DNA from: Cytobacillus gottheilii
GTDB taxonomy: Bacteria; Bacillota; Bacilli; Bacillales; Cytobacillaceae
Direction of reading: 5' to 3'
DNA: 59,221 nt
Assembly (NCBI RefSeq): GCF_900166665.1
Contig: NZ_LT800494.1
Coordinates: 1,563,732 to 1,622,952 of the forward strand
Position numbers and translations under genes: made by a program. The notes beneath the pieces are model-generated. The model searched no databases. It was not told the origin of the DNA and was given only the letters and a program-made list of their open reading frames with translations. Within the stretch, counting starts at the first letter, position 1. Each line of letters starts with the position of its first letter. Positions 26,001 to 34,971 of the stretch are shown here, piece by piece.

Positions 26001-27689
26001 ATGTTAAATGAGCTTTGTATAAGAAATTTTGCCATTATTGAAGGCTTAGAAGTATCTTTTGAAAAAGGATTAACGGTTCTTTCTGGGGAAACAGGAGCAG
26101 GGAAGTCCATTATTATTGATGCCATTCATTTGCTGGTTGGCGGCAGGGGCTCAAGTGAATTTGTCAGACATGGAGAAGACAAAGCTGAAATTGAAGGGCT
26201 TTTTTTGCTCGATGATCCAAATCATCCCAGCTTTAAGAAAGCAGCTGAATTTGGAATTGAAATTGATGATGGCATGGTTGTTTTACGTCGTGACATATCC
26301 AAGTCCGGTAAAAGTGTGTGCCGTGTAAATGGGAAACTCGTTACAATATCAACCTTAAGAGAGTTCGGAAATACCTTAATTGATATACATGGACAGCACG
26401 AGCATCAGGAACTTATGGATGAATCACTCCATTTAGGTTTGCTTGATCAGTTTGGCGGACAAAAGATTCAATTAGCAAAAAGCGAGTATGAGGATATTTA
26501 TCATTCTTACGAGGAAACGATTAAAAAGCTGAAAAGTCTAAATGAGAATGAACAGCAAATGGCCCATCGCCTTGATCTGATTCAGTTTCAATTAGAAGAA
26601 ATTCAAAATGCTGATTTAAAACTGAATGAAGATGAAGAATTGCTGGAAGAGAAAAGAAAATTGACCAACTTTGAAAGTATATACGACGCTATGCAGACAG
26701 GTTATAATGCCCTGCAGGGCGAACAGAGAGGGATAGACTGGCTGAGTCTTGCTGTCAGCAATCTTGAGAGCGCTGCGGAGTTAGAGCCTAAGTATAAGGA
26801 GCTGGCAGAATCCGTTTCAAGCAGCTTTTATCAAATGGAAGATGCGGTCAGAACGATTCGCAATGAATTGGATTATCTTGAATTTGACCCAGTGCGGCTC
26901 AATGAAATTGAGGAAAGATTGAATGAAATTCACCAATTAAAGAGGAAATATGGTAAAAGTGTCCTCGATATATTAGAATACGCTTCTAAAATTGAAGAAG
27001 AAATTGAAACGCTTATAAATAAAGAAACGCATATTGATCAGCTTGAAAAACAAGCTGCCATGCTGAAAAAAGACCTCTTAGTGGAAGCAGAAGAACTAAG
27101 TAAACTGCGAAAAAATGCAGCTGTCCAGCTCACGAAATTAATTCATAAGGAATTAAAAGAGCTATATATGGAAAAGACTGTATTTGAGGTTGTGTTTTCA
27201 AGTGAAGATGACCGATTTTATAAAAATGGCATAGATGAAGCTGAATTTTATATTTCAACTAATCCGGGTGAACCATTAAAGCCGCTATCGAAAATTGCTT
27301 CAGGCGGAGAACTGTCGCGAATAATGCTCGCATTAAAAAGCATCTTTTCTAAGCATCAGGGCGTTACCTCGATCATTTTCGATGAGGTGGATACCGGTGT
27401 AAGCGGAAGAGTAGCTCAATCAATCGCTGAAAAGATTCATCATGTTGCAATCGGCTCACAGGTGCTCTGCATCTCGCATCTTCCACAAGTAGCTGCAATG
27501 GCAGATACGCATCTCTTTATTGCAAAAAATACAAAAAATGGACGAACTAAAACAACGGTGAAGCCATTAAGTGATGAAGAGAAAGTAAAAGAAATTGGAA
27601 GAATGATTTCAGGTGTGGAAATTACGGATTTAACCAAGGAGCATGCCAAGGAATTACTGAAGCTGGCACGTCAAATTAAAATACCATGA
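26001..27689 (+). CDS. recN: DNA repair protein RecN
   Basis: 562-residue SMC-like ATPase recruited early to double-strand breaks. Walker A is GETGAGKS (residues 29-36). A central coiled coil runs through about 150-370 (LLEEKRKLTNFESIYDAM, KEELSKLRKNAAVQL-like). The ABC signature ASGGELSRIMLALK and Walker B TSIIFDEVDTGVSG are in the C-terminal half, with CISHLPQVAAMADTH as the H-loop. Its pairing with argR is conserved in firmicutes. A hairpin terminator starts at the stop codon. Confidence 0.97.
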   Translation: MLNELCIRNFAIIEGLEVSFEKGLTVLSGETGAGKSIIIDAIHLLVGGRGSSEFVRHGEDKAEIEGLFLLDDPNHPSFKKAAEFGIEIDDGMVVLRRDISKSGKSVCRVNGKLVTISTLREFGNTLIDIHGQHEHQELMDESLHLGLLDQFGGQKIQLAKSEYEDIYHSYEETIKKLKSLNENEQQMAHRLDLIQFQLEEIQNADLKLNEDEELLEEKRKLTNFESIYDAMQTGYNALQGEQRGIDWLSLAVSNLESAAELEPKYKELAESVSSSFYQMEDAVRTIRNELDYLEFDPVRLNEIEERLNEIHQLKRKYGKSVLDILEYASKIEEEIETLINKETHIDQLEKQAAMLKKDLLVEAEELSKLRKNAAVQLTKLIHKELKELYMEKTVFEVVFSSEDDRFYKNGIDEAEFYISTNPGEPLKPLSKIASGGELSRIMLALKSIFSKHQGVTSIIFDEVDTGVSGRVAQSIAEKIHHVAIGSQVLCISHLPQVAAMADTHLFIAKNTKNGRTKTTVKPLSDEEKVKEIGRMISGVEITDLTKEHAKELLKLARQIKIP

Positions 27690-27719
27690 AAAGCTATCCA
27701 AAGGAGGGTAGCTTTTTTT
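27688..27719 (+). terminator. Terminator of argR-recN
   Basis: AAGCTATCC and GGTAGCTT pair, with an AAAGGAG-containing loop, followed by T7. Confidence 0.85.
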
Positions 27720-27732
27720 ATCCGTTTGGAGG

Positions 27733-27762
27733 TTATAAATGCAAGTGAAGCAGGCAAAATTA
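27733..27762 (+). promoter_or_regulatory. Forespore (sigma-F/G type) promoter of spoIVB
   Basis: TTATA (27733-27737), 15 bases, GGCAAAATTA (27753-27762), which fully fits the sigma-F -10 pattern GGnRAnAHTR. It is 49 bases before the spoIVB start. spoIVB is known to be transcribed in the forespore. Confidence 0.6.
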
Positions 27763-27811
27763 TAGATGTAGCCATTTCGTGTTGGACTAGAAGCGAGGAG
27801 AGTGAATTAAA

Positions 27812-29101
27812 TTGTCATATGATTTATTACGAAAAATAATTGGTGGAATTCTCCTTGTTTCATTAATTGCAATTGGTTTCTCTAAACCCTTCCAGGAGTA
27901 TATTCAAATTCCGAATAGCATTACCATGTTTGAAGGAGATCAGTTGGAATTTTCTAAAGCAAGACCCGTTTCCGGAACAATAGCAGAGCCACAAAATAGT
28001 GTTTCCATTGAGCAGAGTACTGATTCAATTGCTTTAAATGGACTGGAAAACGGCAAAAATGAAATGCTGCTTGAACTAGCAGGATTTCCCATTAAAAAGG
28101 TTGATGTAAACGTATTAAAGGATTTTAAAGTAATACCTGGCGGACAATCGATCGGTGTAAAGCTGAATACTGTCGGTGTATTAGTGGTTGGCCATCACCA
28201 AGTGAATACAAGTAATGGCAAAACATCTCCAGGGGAATTAGCAGGAATTAAGGTTGGAGATATTATCACGGAAATTAACGGCACAACAATCGAAAAAATG
28301 GCTGATGTAGCTCCTTTTGTTCAGGAAGCCGGAAAGTCGGGCAATCCGCTGCAGATTGTGGTGACAAGAGAAGATGGTAAAGTAAAGACGCAGTTAACTC
28401 CTCTTAAAGAAGAAAACGAAGAATTATACAAGCTGGGTTTATATATAAGAGATTCAGCAGCAGGTATCGGTACAATGACATTTTTCCATCCTCAATCAAA
28501 AAAATATGGCGCACTTGGCCATGTCATATCGGATATGGATACTAAAAAACCAATCGTAGTTGATGATGGCCAGATCGTTCGATCAACGGTCACATCCATT
28601 GAAAAAGGAAGCAATGGAAATCCTGGTGAAAAATTGGCCAGATTTTCCTCAGATAAAGAAGTAATTGGAAATATAGTCAGGAATAGCCCGTTTGGCATCT
28701 TTGGGGAATTGAATCGCGGCATTAAAAATGGCATTATGGATAAACCAATGCCAATTGCACTTTCACATCAAGTAAAAGAAGGACCAGCTCAAATTCTGAC
28801 GGTTGTTGAAAATGATGAAGTAAAACTTTTTGATATTGAAATTGTCAGCACCATTCCACAGAAGTTTCCAGCTACAAAAGGCATGGTCATTAAGGTAGTT
28901 GATGATGAGCTTCTAAACAAAACAGGCGGAATTGTTCAAGGTATGAGCGGCAGTCCCATAATCCAAAATGATAAAGTGATCGGTGCTGTCACACACGTTT
29001 TTGTTAACGACCCTACAAGCGGATATGGTGTCCATATAGAATGGATGCTGAATGAAGCAGGTATTAACATATACGAAGAGCCGGAAGAAAAGGCTTCTTA
29101 A
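27812..29101 (+). CDS. spoIVB: Stage IV sporulation signalling protease SpoIVB
   Basis: 429-residue S55 serine protease secreted from the forespore into the intermembrane space. There it cleaves SpoIVFA and thereby releases pro-sigma-K processing in the mother cell. N-terminal membrane anchor/signal ([15 protein letters not shown]), PDZ domain about 115-200 ([37 protein letters not shown]), protease domain with GALGHVISD (catalytic His) and GMSGSPIIQ (catalytic Ser). The TTG start at 27812 follows GAGGAGAGTGAATTAAA. It sits directly before spo0A, as in all Bacillus. Confidence 0.96.
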   Translation: MSYDLLRKIIGGILLVSLIAIGFSKPFQEYIQIPNSITMFEGDQLEFSKARPVSGTIAEPQNSVSIEQSTDSIALNGLENGKNEMLLELAGFPIKKVDVNVLKDFKVIPGGQSIGVKLNTVGVLVVGHHQVNTSNGKTSPGELAGIKVGDIITEINGTTIEKMADVAPFVQEAGKSGNPLQIVVTREDGKVKTQLTPLKEENEELYKLGLYIRDSAAGIGTMTFFHPQSKKYGALGHVISDMDTKKPIVVDDGQIVRSTVTSIEKGSNGNPGEKLARFSSDKEVIGNIVRNSPFGIFGELNRGIKNGIMDKPMPIALSHQVKEGPAQILTVVENDEVKLFDIEIVSTIPQKFPATKGMVIKVVDDELLNKTGGIVQGMSGSPIIQNDKVIGAVTHVFVNDPTSGYGVHIEWMLNEAGINIYEEPEEKAS

Positions 29102-29134
29102 AAATAACGGGGAATTTTCCCCGTTATTTTTATT
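29101..29134 (+). terminator. Terminator of spoIVB
   Basis: AAAATAACGGGGA and TCCCCGTTATTTT pair nearly perfectly around a short AAT/TT loop. Confidence 0.9.
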
Positions 29135-29204
29135 GATTAAAGTATTGAATGCTGAAAAACATTAATTTTTTCAATTGATGTTTAATGATCTTAAATATGC
29201 TGTT

Positions 29205-29302
29205 GGATCGAACGGAGAGATTTGAGAGGGAGATTAAGCAACGGAGAGGCTTAGGCACCCGCCCTCCCGAAAGCGGGTGCCCAGGAGTGGAGCTCGCGAC
29301 CT
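29205..29302 (+). repeat. GC-rich structured element upstream of spo0A
   Basis: Purine-rich, GC-rich block (GGATCGAACGGAGAGATTTG ... ACGGAGAGGCTTAGG) with the perfect hairpin GGCACCCGC (29254-29262) / GCGGGTGCC (29273-29281), then AGGAGTGGAGCTCGCGACC and T7. It looks like a dispersed Bacillaceae repeat or a short structured RNA with terminator-like end. No coding potential. Confidence 0.5.
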
Positions 29303-29377
29303 TTTTTTCTTAACCGAGTATAAATGAAAGCAACTGTTCAATTTAATTCACCTATGCTATCATTAAAATAAAGATTT

Positions 29378-29385
29378 TTCGACAA
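29378..29385 (-). promoter_or_regulatory. Spo0A box (minus strand)
   Basis: TTCGACAA on the plus strand is TTGTCGAA on the minus strand, a perfect 0A box, 325 bases before spo0A. A weaker GGTCGAA lies at 29419-29425. Confidence 0.6.
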
Positions 29386-29490
29386 AAGCATAATCACATT
29401 AAATTAAATAGCGAATAAGGTCGAAAATAAGAGAAAATAAAAGGAAATAAAAGATTTTATAGGTTTTTTAAGAAAAAATTAAAAAACTAG

Positions 29491-29515
29491 AGGATTTTAT
29501 GTTGCATTGTCGAAA
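29491..29515 (+). promoter_or_regulatory. Sigma-H-type promoter with overlapping Spo0A box
   Basis: AGGATTT (29491-29497), 11 bases, then GTCGAAA (29509-29515), fits RnAGGAwWW-N11-12-RnnGAAT except for the last base. TTGTCGAA (29507-29514) is a perfect 0A box over the -10 region. B. subtilis spo0A has a vegetative and a sigma-H promoter governed by Spo0A boxes, so this is probably the sporulation promoter Ps. Confidence 0.6.
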
Positions 29516-29709
29516 TTGTACTTTAGAATAAAATATATAAATAAAAAACTTGCCGTCTGCTTTTGCTTACAGCTTAAACAGTGGTGCAGGTTTAACTGCA
29601 CTTTATAAAAAAATTAGCTACTTCACGGCTTTCGCTTCTGCGCTGCTAATTCTCATTATTCGTAAAGTGTAAAAAAGAGACCACAAATGGATCGAGGAGG
29701 AAACAAGAA

Positions 29710-30507
29710 GTGAAGAATATTAAGGTATGCGTAGTTGACGACAACCGCGAGCTTGTCGCTTTATTAGAGGAATATATGTCATCTCAGGATGATATGGAAG
29801 TGGTAGGAGTAGCACATAATGGCCAAGATTGTCTAAATATCATTGAAGATACAGAAATTGATGTCCTAGTACTAGATATTATTATGCCTCATTTAGATGG
29901 ATTAGCAGTTCTTGAAAAAATGAAAGAACTAAATAAGCCGCTTCCAAATGTCATTATGTTAACGGCTTTCGGTCAAGAGGATGTAACGAAAAAAGCAGTG
30001 GATCTTGGAGCGTCTTATTTCATCTTAAAGCCATTTGACATGGATTACCTGGCAAGTCATATTCGTCAGGTCAGCGGAAAAACAAGTCCTGTCATGAGAA
30101 AATCTTCTTCATCAGTACTTCGTTCCTCCCACCAGACAGCAGAAGCGAAGCCGAAGAACCTTGATGCAAGCATCACTAGCATCATTCATGAAATAGGTGT
30201 CCCAGCGCATATTAAAGGTTATTTATATTTACGTGAAGCCATTTCCATGGTTTACAATGATATTGAATTGCTTGGTTCTATCACGAAAGTACTTTATCCG
30301 GATATTGCTAAGAAATACAATACAACTGCTTCACGGGTGGAACGGGCAATCAGACACGCCATTGAAGTTGCCTGGAGCCGCGGGAACATCGATTCCATCT
30401 CTTCACTATTTGGCTATACCGTATCAATGTCTAAAGCAAAACCAACCAACTCTGAGTTTATTGCAATGGTAGCTGATAAGCTGCGACTTGAACATAAAGC
30501 TTCTTGA
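29710..30507 (+). CDS. spo0A: Sporulation master regulator Spo0A
   Basis: 265-residue response regulator at the end of the sporulation phosphorelay. Receiver domain 1-125, with acidic pocket VVDDN and phosphorylation site Asp56 in [22 protein letters not shown] and YFILKPFDM. The linker is Ser/Pro-rich. The DNA-binding C-terminal domain (about 150-265) is almost unchanged in the genus: [35 protein letters not shown] ... [21 protein letters not shown]. The GTG start after GAGGAGG is the same as in B. subtilis. Long regulatory leader (29135-29709). Confidence 0.98.
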   Translation: MKNIKVCVVDDNRELVALLEEYMSSQDDMEVVGVAHNGQDCLNIIEDTEIDVLVLDIIMPHLDGLAVLEKMKELNKPLPNVIMLTAFGQEDVTKKAVDLGASYFILKPFDMDYLASHIRQVSGKTSPVMRKSSSSVLRSSHQTAEAKPKNLDASITSIIHEIGVPAHIKGYLYLREAISMVYNDIELLGSITKVLYPDIAKKYNTTASRVERAIRHAIEVAWSRGNIDSISSLFGYTVSMSKAKPTNSEFIAMVADKLRLEHKAS

Positions 30508-30594
30508 GAGGGTAAGGATTAAGGTTTAAAGCATTTATATGTTAATAATAAAAATCAAAAAACATGTTTTGGTACCAATAAATATTTAAGCTAT

Positions 30595-30627
30595 ACCCTA
30601 TGAACAAATTTGTTCATAGGGTTTTAT
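30595..30627 (+). terminator. Terminator of spo0A
   Basis: ACCCTATGAACAAA and TTTGTTCATAGGGT form a perfect 14-bp palindrome followed by TTTT. Confidence 0.9.
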
Positions 30628-30767
30628 GCTTGTGAAAAAGGAAGAAAACATGTAGGAATCGGAAACTGTTGGTACTTTTTTAATTTATTGGCAAAGTAAG
30701 AACCTATAAAAAATACAATTCATATGAAGAGGCATTAAAGAGAAGAGAATAGAGGCCAAATAACTAA

Positions 30768-31029
30768 TGGCCCGATGAAAAACAGCAATTTGAATCAACC
30801 TTTTATAATATGCTCAACTTGCACCATCAGATAGTTGACGGTATGAGGATAACGAAGAATAGGGATGAGGGTAAAGATTACGTATATATTGTTAGAGGAG
30901 TTATAAGATACTTAGGTGATTTATGAATAATCGAATAAATTTAATGGCTTTCCTCCTGATCGTTTTATCATTCAAGATGATTTAGACGAGGTGTATTATA
31001 ATTTTATGATACATATCATTAGATATTGA
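30768..31029 (+). pseudogene. Relic of a putative phage abortive-infection protein
   Basis: Two adjacent frames read like one decayed protein. Frame 1 (30768-30926) gives WPDEKQQFESTFYNMLNLHH followed by QIVDGMRITKNRDEGKDYVY and IVRGVIRYLGDL. Frame 2 (30934-31029) gives NKFNGFPPDRFIIQDDLDEV followed by YYNFMIHIIRY. The FESTFYNMLNLHHQIV pattern and the downstream EVYYNFMIHIIRY block resemble, from memory, the putative phage abortive infection family (putAbiC). There is no start codon or ribosome binding site, stops interrupt it and the N-terminal part is missing. The rest of 30628-31170 is AT-rich and shows no intact gene. Confidence 0.5.
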
Positions 31030-31170
31030 AGATAAATACCGAGATCTTTAAGCTCAAAGAAAGCATGGATAAGTTTAGAACATATAAAAACTTAATTGAA
31101 GCTAAAAAACTTTCCAGTATAACAAACTAATTAGTTCGGAGTTTTTTGAAAATAAAAACAAAAACGTGCC

Positions 31171-31734
31171 CTATTCAGCACGTTCCTCATATTTATAACC
31201 CGTTAATTCGGCAATATCCCTATCAAGTTTTTTTGTGTGCGGGAAACAATAAACCTGATACTTGGGATTCTCTCGATTACGCATTGTATGGTGAAGATCA
31301 TTTCCTGCCCGAACAAGAGCCATTGCAAGACTTTTCTTGTAGATATTTTTCAATGGTAGGTTCCCTTCAACTTGAGGAGGTGCTTCCTCATTTTCCTGGT
31401 CTTCAACACTGTTAGCATGAGACCCTTCGTTAAGTTCTTGCCAGCCATTCAAAAACTTTTCATATGTTTTCTGCATTGCAGAGGGGGTTAAATGGGTGTA
31501 TATGTAATAACCTTCTTTAACAAAGATGTTTTTCTTTTTGCTTCCATTAATTGAAACGAAGTATTCATTGTCGCTGGTACGTATTCCAGCCTGTTCAATT
31601 TTATCTATTGTCTTTTGAAGATCCTTTTCCATAAAATATGCCCAGAAATTGCGAAAGATTTGAGCATGTGATTTTTCTTCCCAAACTATTGTTTCTCCGT
31701 TTACGTCCATTTCAAACTTTTGTTTCTTTTCCAT
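31171..31734 (-). CDS. Uncharacterised 187-residue protein
   Basis: No family recognised. 187 residues, hydrophilic, no signal peptide or membrane segment, rich in Lys/Glu/Asn. It opens with KFEMDVNGETIVWEEKSHAQIFRNFWAYFMEKDL, has a KKKNIFVKEGYYIYTHLTP strand-like stretch, an acidic linker (NSVEDQENEEAPPQVEG) and a basic C-terminal part with HHTMRNRENPKYQVYCFPHTKK. AGGGGGAAGG lies 8 bases before the ATG, so it should be translated. It sits in the variable spot between spo0A and the bkd cluster next to an abortive-infection relic. An accessory or defence-linked role is possible but unsupported. Confidence 0.6.
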   Translation of the reverse strand: MEKKQKFEMDVNGETIVWEEKSHAQIFRNFWAYFMEKDLQKTIDKIEQAGIRTSDNEYFVSINGSKKKNIFVKEGYYIYTHLTPSAMQKTYEKFLNGWQELNEGSHANSVEDQENEEAPPQVEGNLPLKNIYKKSLAMALVRAGNDLHHTMRNRENPKYQVYCFPHTKKLDRDIAELTGYKYEERAE

Positions 31735-32064
31735 AAGTAACCTTCCCCCTATTATGTAACCTTTCTCAGGAATTTCCTATAAGCAATTAAAAATCCTCGT
31801 AGTAAGATAAGTCCTTGCTGATCAATAATTGTTCAAGTTCAAACACATTAGATGCCCTGGCTTTTTTGATTAGGAAGACACTTACAAACAGGGATTTATT
31901 TTAGCGTGTATGCCATTGTCTTCCTTCATTATATATAAAAATTATATTTTTTGCCGTCATGGAACTCTACGACCATAACTCTTAAATTAATCCTTCTCTC
32001 TTAATTTTATAATTAATCTGTTAATTATGGGATTGCCATGTATATTTTATATTTTTATATGTAC

Positions 32065-32113
32065 AAAAAAAGCATCATGCGCCATCTCCTGATGGTAGCA
32101 TAATGCTTTTTTT
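32065..32113. terminator. Bidirectional terminator downstream of yqzF-yycC
   Basis: AAAAAAAGCATCATGC-GCCATC and GATGGT-AGCATAATGCTTTTTTT pair across TCCT, with T-runs on both strands. It ends the minus-strand yqzF-yycC transcript. The remainder of 31735-32064 is AT-rich with no gene seen. Confidence 0.8.
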
Positions 32114-32171
32114 GTATTTTTTAAAAGAATGTCAGCAGAAGGGTCACCGGCAGATATTAATTGGATTCGTG

Positions 32172-32312
32172 CTATTCGGATTCGTCTTTATTTAATTCTG
32201 CGAGTTTTTGAATTAAGATATGCTGCGGCATATGCATAATTTGTTCGAGTGGAACATTTAGCTTTTCTGACAGTTTTAACGCAGTTTCTGGGCTTATTTG
32301 CAATGGTCTCAT
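32172..32312 (-). CDS. YycC-like small protein
   Basis: 46-residue protein MRPLQISPETALKLSEKLNV followed by PLEQIMHMPQHILIQKLAEL and NKDESE. It matches the YycC-like family from memory (MRPLQ-start, MHMPxHIL core). Function unknown. GGAAGGGAG lies 8 bases before the ATG, and the ATG overlaps the TGA stop of yqzF (ATGA), so translation is coupled. The 62-codon frame on the same strand is a shadow. Confidence 0.8.
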   Translation of the reverse strand: MRPLQISPETALKLSEKLNVPLEQIMHMPQHILIQKLAELNKDESE

Positions 32313-32566
32313 GAATTGCGCTCCCTTCCGGTAGGTCTTTGAAAGCGTGTTTGAACCTTATTTTTCTTGCGGTCACGATGGAGTATAAAGCCAGCTACAA
32401 AGCCTAAACCTAAAACGAAAAGAATAAGACCGGCAATAAACTGCATCCATAGGTACGGAAATGGAGACTGCAGGATACCGAAGACCATATCTCGCATTAA
32501 TTTAATTCCATAAGCGGCAAGTGCCCCTGGTATAAGCAGGACAATAAGTGCGATTATTCGTATCAT
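32309..32566 (-). CDS. yqzF: YqzF (DUF2627) membrane protein
   Basis: 85 residues with two membrane segments: IIALIVLLIPGALAAYGIKLM at the N-terminus and WMQFIAGLILFVLGLGFVAGFIL, then a basic tail. This is the DUF2627/YqzF family found next to bkdR in Bacillus. Function unknown. It is divergent from bkdR and overlaps the next gene by ATGA. The ribosome binding site, GAGGGAAT, precedes the ATG. Confidence 0.85.
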   Translation of the reverse strand: MIRIIALIVLLIPGALAAYGIKLMRDMVFGILQSPFPYLWMQFIAGLILFVLGLGFVAGFILHRDRKKNKVQTRFQRPTGRERNS

Positions 32567-32724
32567 ATCTATATTCCCTCAATTATAATCAATATTTTTG
32601 TGTATAGTGAAAATGATAAATCAATGCTGTAATTTGTCAAGTGTCTGTTAAAAGGATACAATATACTATGAAAAGATTTGCGCAGCAACTTGAAAAAAAT
32701 TTCAAGCTGGAGGAACGTGCAATT

Positions 32725-34794
32725 ATGCAAAAAGTGTTGATTGTAGGAGCAGGTAAAGGCGGAACAGCCATTTTGAAATTACTAAAATCAATCAGTGTCC
32801 TTCAAGTCGTGGCAGTGGTTGACAAGAACAATGATGCTCCCGGCATTCTGCTGGCACGAAGTGAGAGGATCCCTACCGGTTCTGATTGGAAGGATTACAT
32901 CCATCAAGACATTGACATTATTGTTGAGGTTACAGGTAGTGAAAAGGTATTTACTGATTTGAGGGATGCACGCGACAGAAATACAGTTTTGATTCCTGGG
33001 ACGGTTGCATTTCTCATCTCACAGCTGTTAGAAGAAAAAGAAAGTTTAATTACAAGATTAAAAAATCAAACCCATAAATTTGATCTAATCTTTAACGCAA
33101 CCGACAATGGCATGATTGTCATCAATAAAGACGAAGAAATTATTCTTTTTAATAAGAGTGCAGCTCATATGACTGACGTGAAGCAAAATGCTGTCATTGG
33201 GCAAAAAATAATAGATGTTATTAAAGAAAGCCGTCTGCCATACATACTAAAAACAAAAAAGGCAGAAATCAATCAGGAGTTTACGCTGAACAACGGGCAA
33301 AAGATTATCACAACTAGAATTCCGATTATTGGGGATGAAGAAGAATTAATCGGAGCGATTGCTATTTTTAAAGATATTACCGAAATGGTCAGCCTTGCAG
33401 AAGAAATGACGGGTTTAAAAGAAATAAAGACGATGCTGCAGGCGATTATACAATCAAGTGATGAAGCTATATCGGTTGTGGATGAGAATGGAAAAGGGAT
33501 GATGATCAATCCAGCGTATTCACGTATAACTGGATTATCAGAAACGGAGATCATCGGTAAACCTGCGACTGCAGATATTTCTGAAGGTGAAAGTGTTCAT
33601 ATGAAAGTCCTTCAAACGAGAAGAGCGGTCAGAGGAGTGGCAATGCGGGTTGGCCCAAAGGAAAAGGAAGTAGTGGTTAATGTAGCTCCTGTGATTGTTG
33701 ATGGTGTGCTCAAGGGCAGTGTAGGTGTCCTTCATGATGTTTCTGAAATACAAAACTTAAATAGGGAGCTTTCAAGAGCAAGGCAGCTGATTCGGACCTT
33801 GGAAGCCAAATATTCGTTTCAGGATATTATTGGAAGTTCAGAGGAAATGACCATTGCGATTGAACAGGCAAAGTTAGGAGCGAAAACACCTGCAACAGTT
33901 CTGCTCAGAGGCGAATCTGGAACAGGCAAAGAGCTATTCGCACATGCAATACATAATGCCAGCGATCGAAAATATAACAAGTTTATCCGTGTGAATTGTG
34001 CCGCGATTTCTGAATCACTGTTAGAAAGTGAATTATTTGGATATGAAGAAGGAGCATTTTCTGGTGCAAAGAGAGGCGGAAAACGAGGGCTTTTTGAAGA
34101 GGCGGATAAAGGAAGTATCTTCTTGGATGAAATTGGAGAGTTAACAGCCAATACCCAAGCCAAACTATTAAGAGTGCTTCAGGAAGGTGAAATTACAAGA
34201 GTAGGCAGTACAAAACCAATTCAAATAAATGTTCGAATCATTGCCGCTACGAATGTAAATCTTGAAAAGGCGATTGCAAATGGAACCTTCCGTGAGGATC
34301 TTTATTATCGACTGAACAGAATGCCAATTCATATTCCGCCATTAAGGAAAAGAAGAGAAGACATTCCCCTTTTATGTGAGCATTTACTGCAAAAGATTAA
34401 TCAAGAATATGGACGCAATGTTGAAGGTCTGACAAGGGAAGCGATTGAAAAACTCATGACATACGATTGGCCGGGAAATGTCCGTGAACTTGATAATATT
34501 CTCGGAAGAGCTGTCATTTTTATGGGATATCATGAAACAGAAATTGATCAATCACATGTTCCTGTTCTGGTAAGCTCTCTTAAAACACAGAGCCAAGAAC
34601 CATTTGCAGAAGTACTTGACCAAAATGTCACACTTGCACAGCTTGTTGAGGAATTTGAGAGCAAGCAGATAAGCAGGACGCTTGCGAAAGCGAATGGAAA
34701 TAAAACACTTGCAGCGAAAATGCTTGGACTGTCTGTTCGAAATTTATATTACAAGATGGAAAAATACAATCTTGCAAATAATAGCATGCAATAA
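32725..34794 (+). CDS. bkdR: Sigma-54-dependent activator BkdR
   Basis: 689-residue enhancer-binding protein for the bkd operon. An N-terminal NAD-binding-like domain ([20 protein letters not shown], about 1-105) is followed by two PAS domains (about 120-230 and 245-350), then an AAA+ domain with Walker A GESGTGKE, Walker [12 protein letters not shown] and R-finger region, and a Fis-type helix-turn-helix ([24 protein letters not shown]). The sigma-54 contact loop is GAFSGA instead of GAFTGA, a conservative change. Start at 32725 (GGAGG 10 bases before); upstream in-frame codons are not conserved. It activates the -24/-12 promoter at 34862. Confidence 0.95.
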   Translation: MQKVLIVGAGKGGTAILKLLKSISVLQVVAVVDKNNDAPGILLARSERIPTGSDWKDYIHQDIDIIVEVTGSEKVFTDLRDARDRNTVLIPGTVAFLISQLLEEKESLITRLKNQTHKFDLIFNATDNGMIVINKDEEIILFNKSAAHMTDVKQNAVIGQKIIDVIKESRLPYILKTKKAEINQEFTLNNGQKIITTRIPIIGDEEELIGAIAIFKDITEMVSLAEEMTGLKEIKTMLQAIIQSSDEAISVVDENGKGMMINPAYSRITGLSETEIIGKPATADISEGESVHMKVLQTRRAVRGVAMRVGPKEKEVVVNVAPVIVDGVLKGSVGVLHDVSEIQNLNRELSRARQLIRTLEAKYSFQDIIGSSEEMTIAIEQAKLGAKTPATVLLRGESGTGKELFAHAIHNASDRKYNKFIRVNCAAISESLLESELFGYEEGAFSGAKRGGKRGLFEEADKGSIFLDEIGELTANTQAKLLRVLQEGEITRVGSTKPIQINVRIIAATNVNLEKAIANGTFREDLYYRLNRMPIHIPPLRKRREDIPLLCEHLLQKINQEYGRNVEGLTREAIEKLMTYDWPGNVRELDNILGRAVIFMGYHETEIDQSHVPVLVSSLKTQSQEPFAEVLDQNVTLAQLVEEFESKQISRTLAKANGNKTLAAKMLGLSVRNLYYKMEKYNLANNSMQ

Positions 34795-34861
34795 TTTGCG
34801 CACCTTGAAATTTTTTTCATGGTTAGGTATTGCTTATAAAGCGTTTTCAATGGTTTTTATG

Positions 34862-34878
34862 TTGGCACGCTTCTTGCA
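34862..34878 (+). promoter_or_regulatory. Sigma-54 promoter of the bkd operon
   Basis: TTGGCACG-CTTC-TTGCA, with GG and GC exactly 10 bases apart, a consensus -24/-12 element. It lies between bkdR and ptb, 93 bases upstream of the ptb start. The BkdR binding site was not identified. Confidence 0.92.
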
Positions 34879-34971
34879 TATTAAATGAATGGTGATAACA
34901 ACCTCTCGTCTTTCATACTAAATGCACTACAAATTAACAAATACTTATTATCATGTTAGGGGTTGAGGCAA

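Noticed and set aside
31735..32064. Possible gene between the unrecognised ORF and the terminator
   Set aside because: The stretch is AT-rich with frequent stops on both strands; nothing supportable.
32188..32376. 62-codon minus-strand frame
   Set aside because: It is a shadow of the overlapping yqzF and yycC-like genes, which have family matches and a better ribosome binding site.
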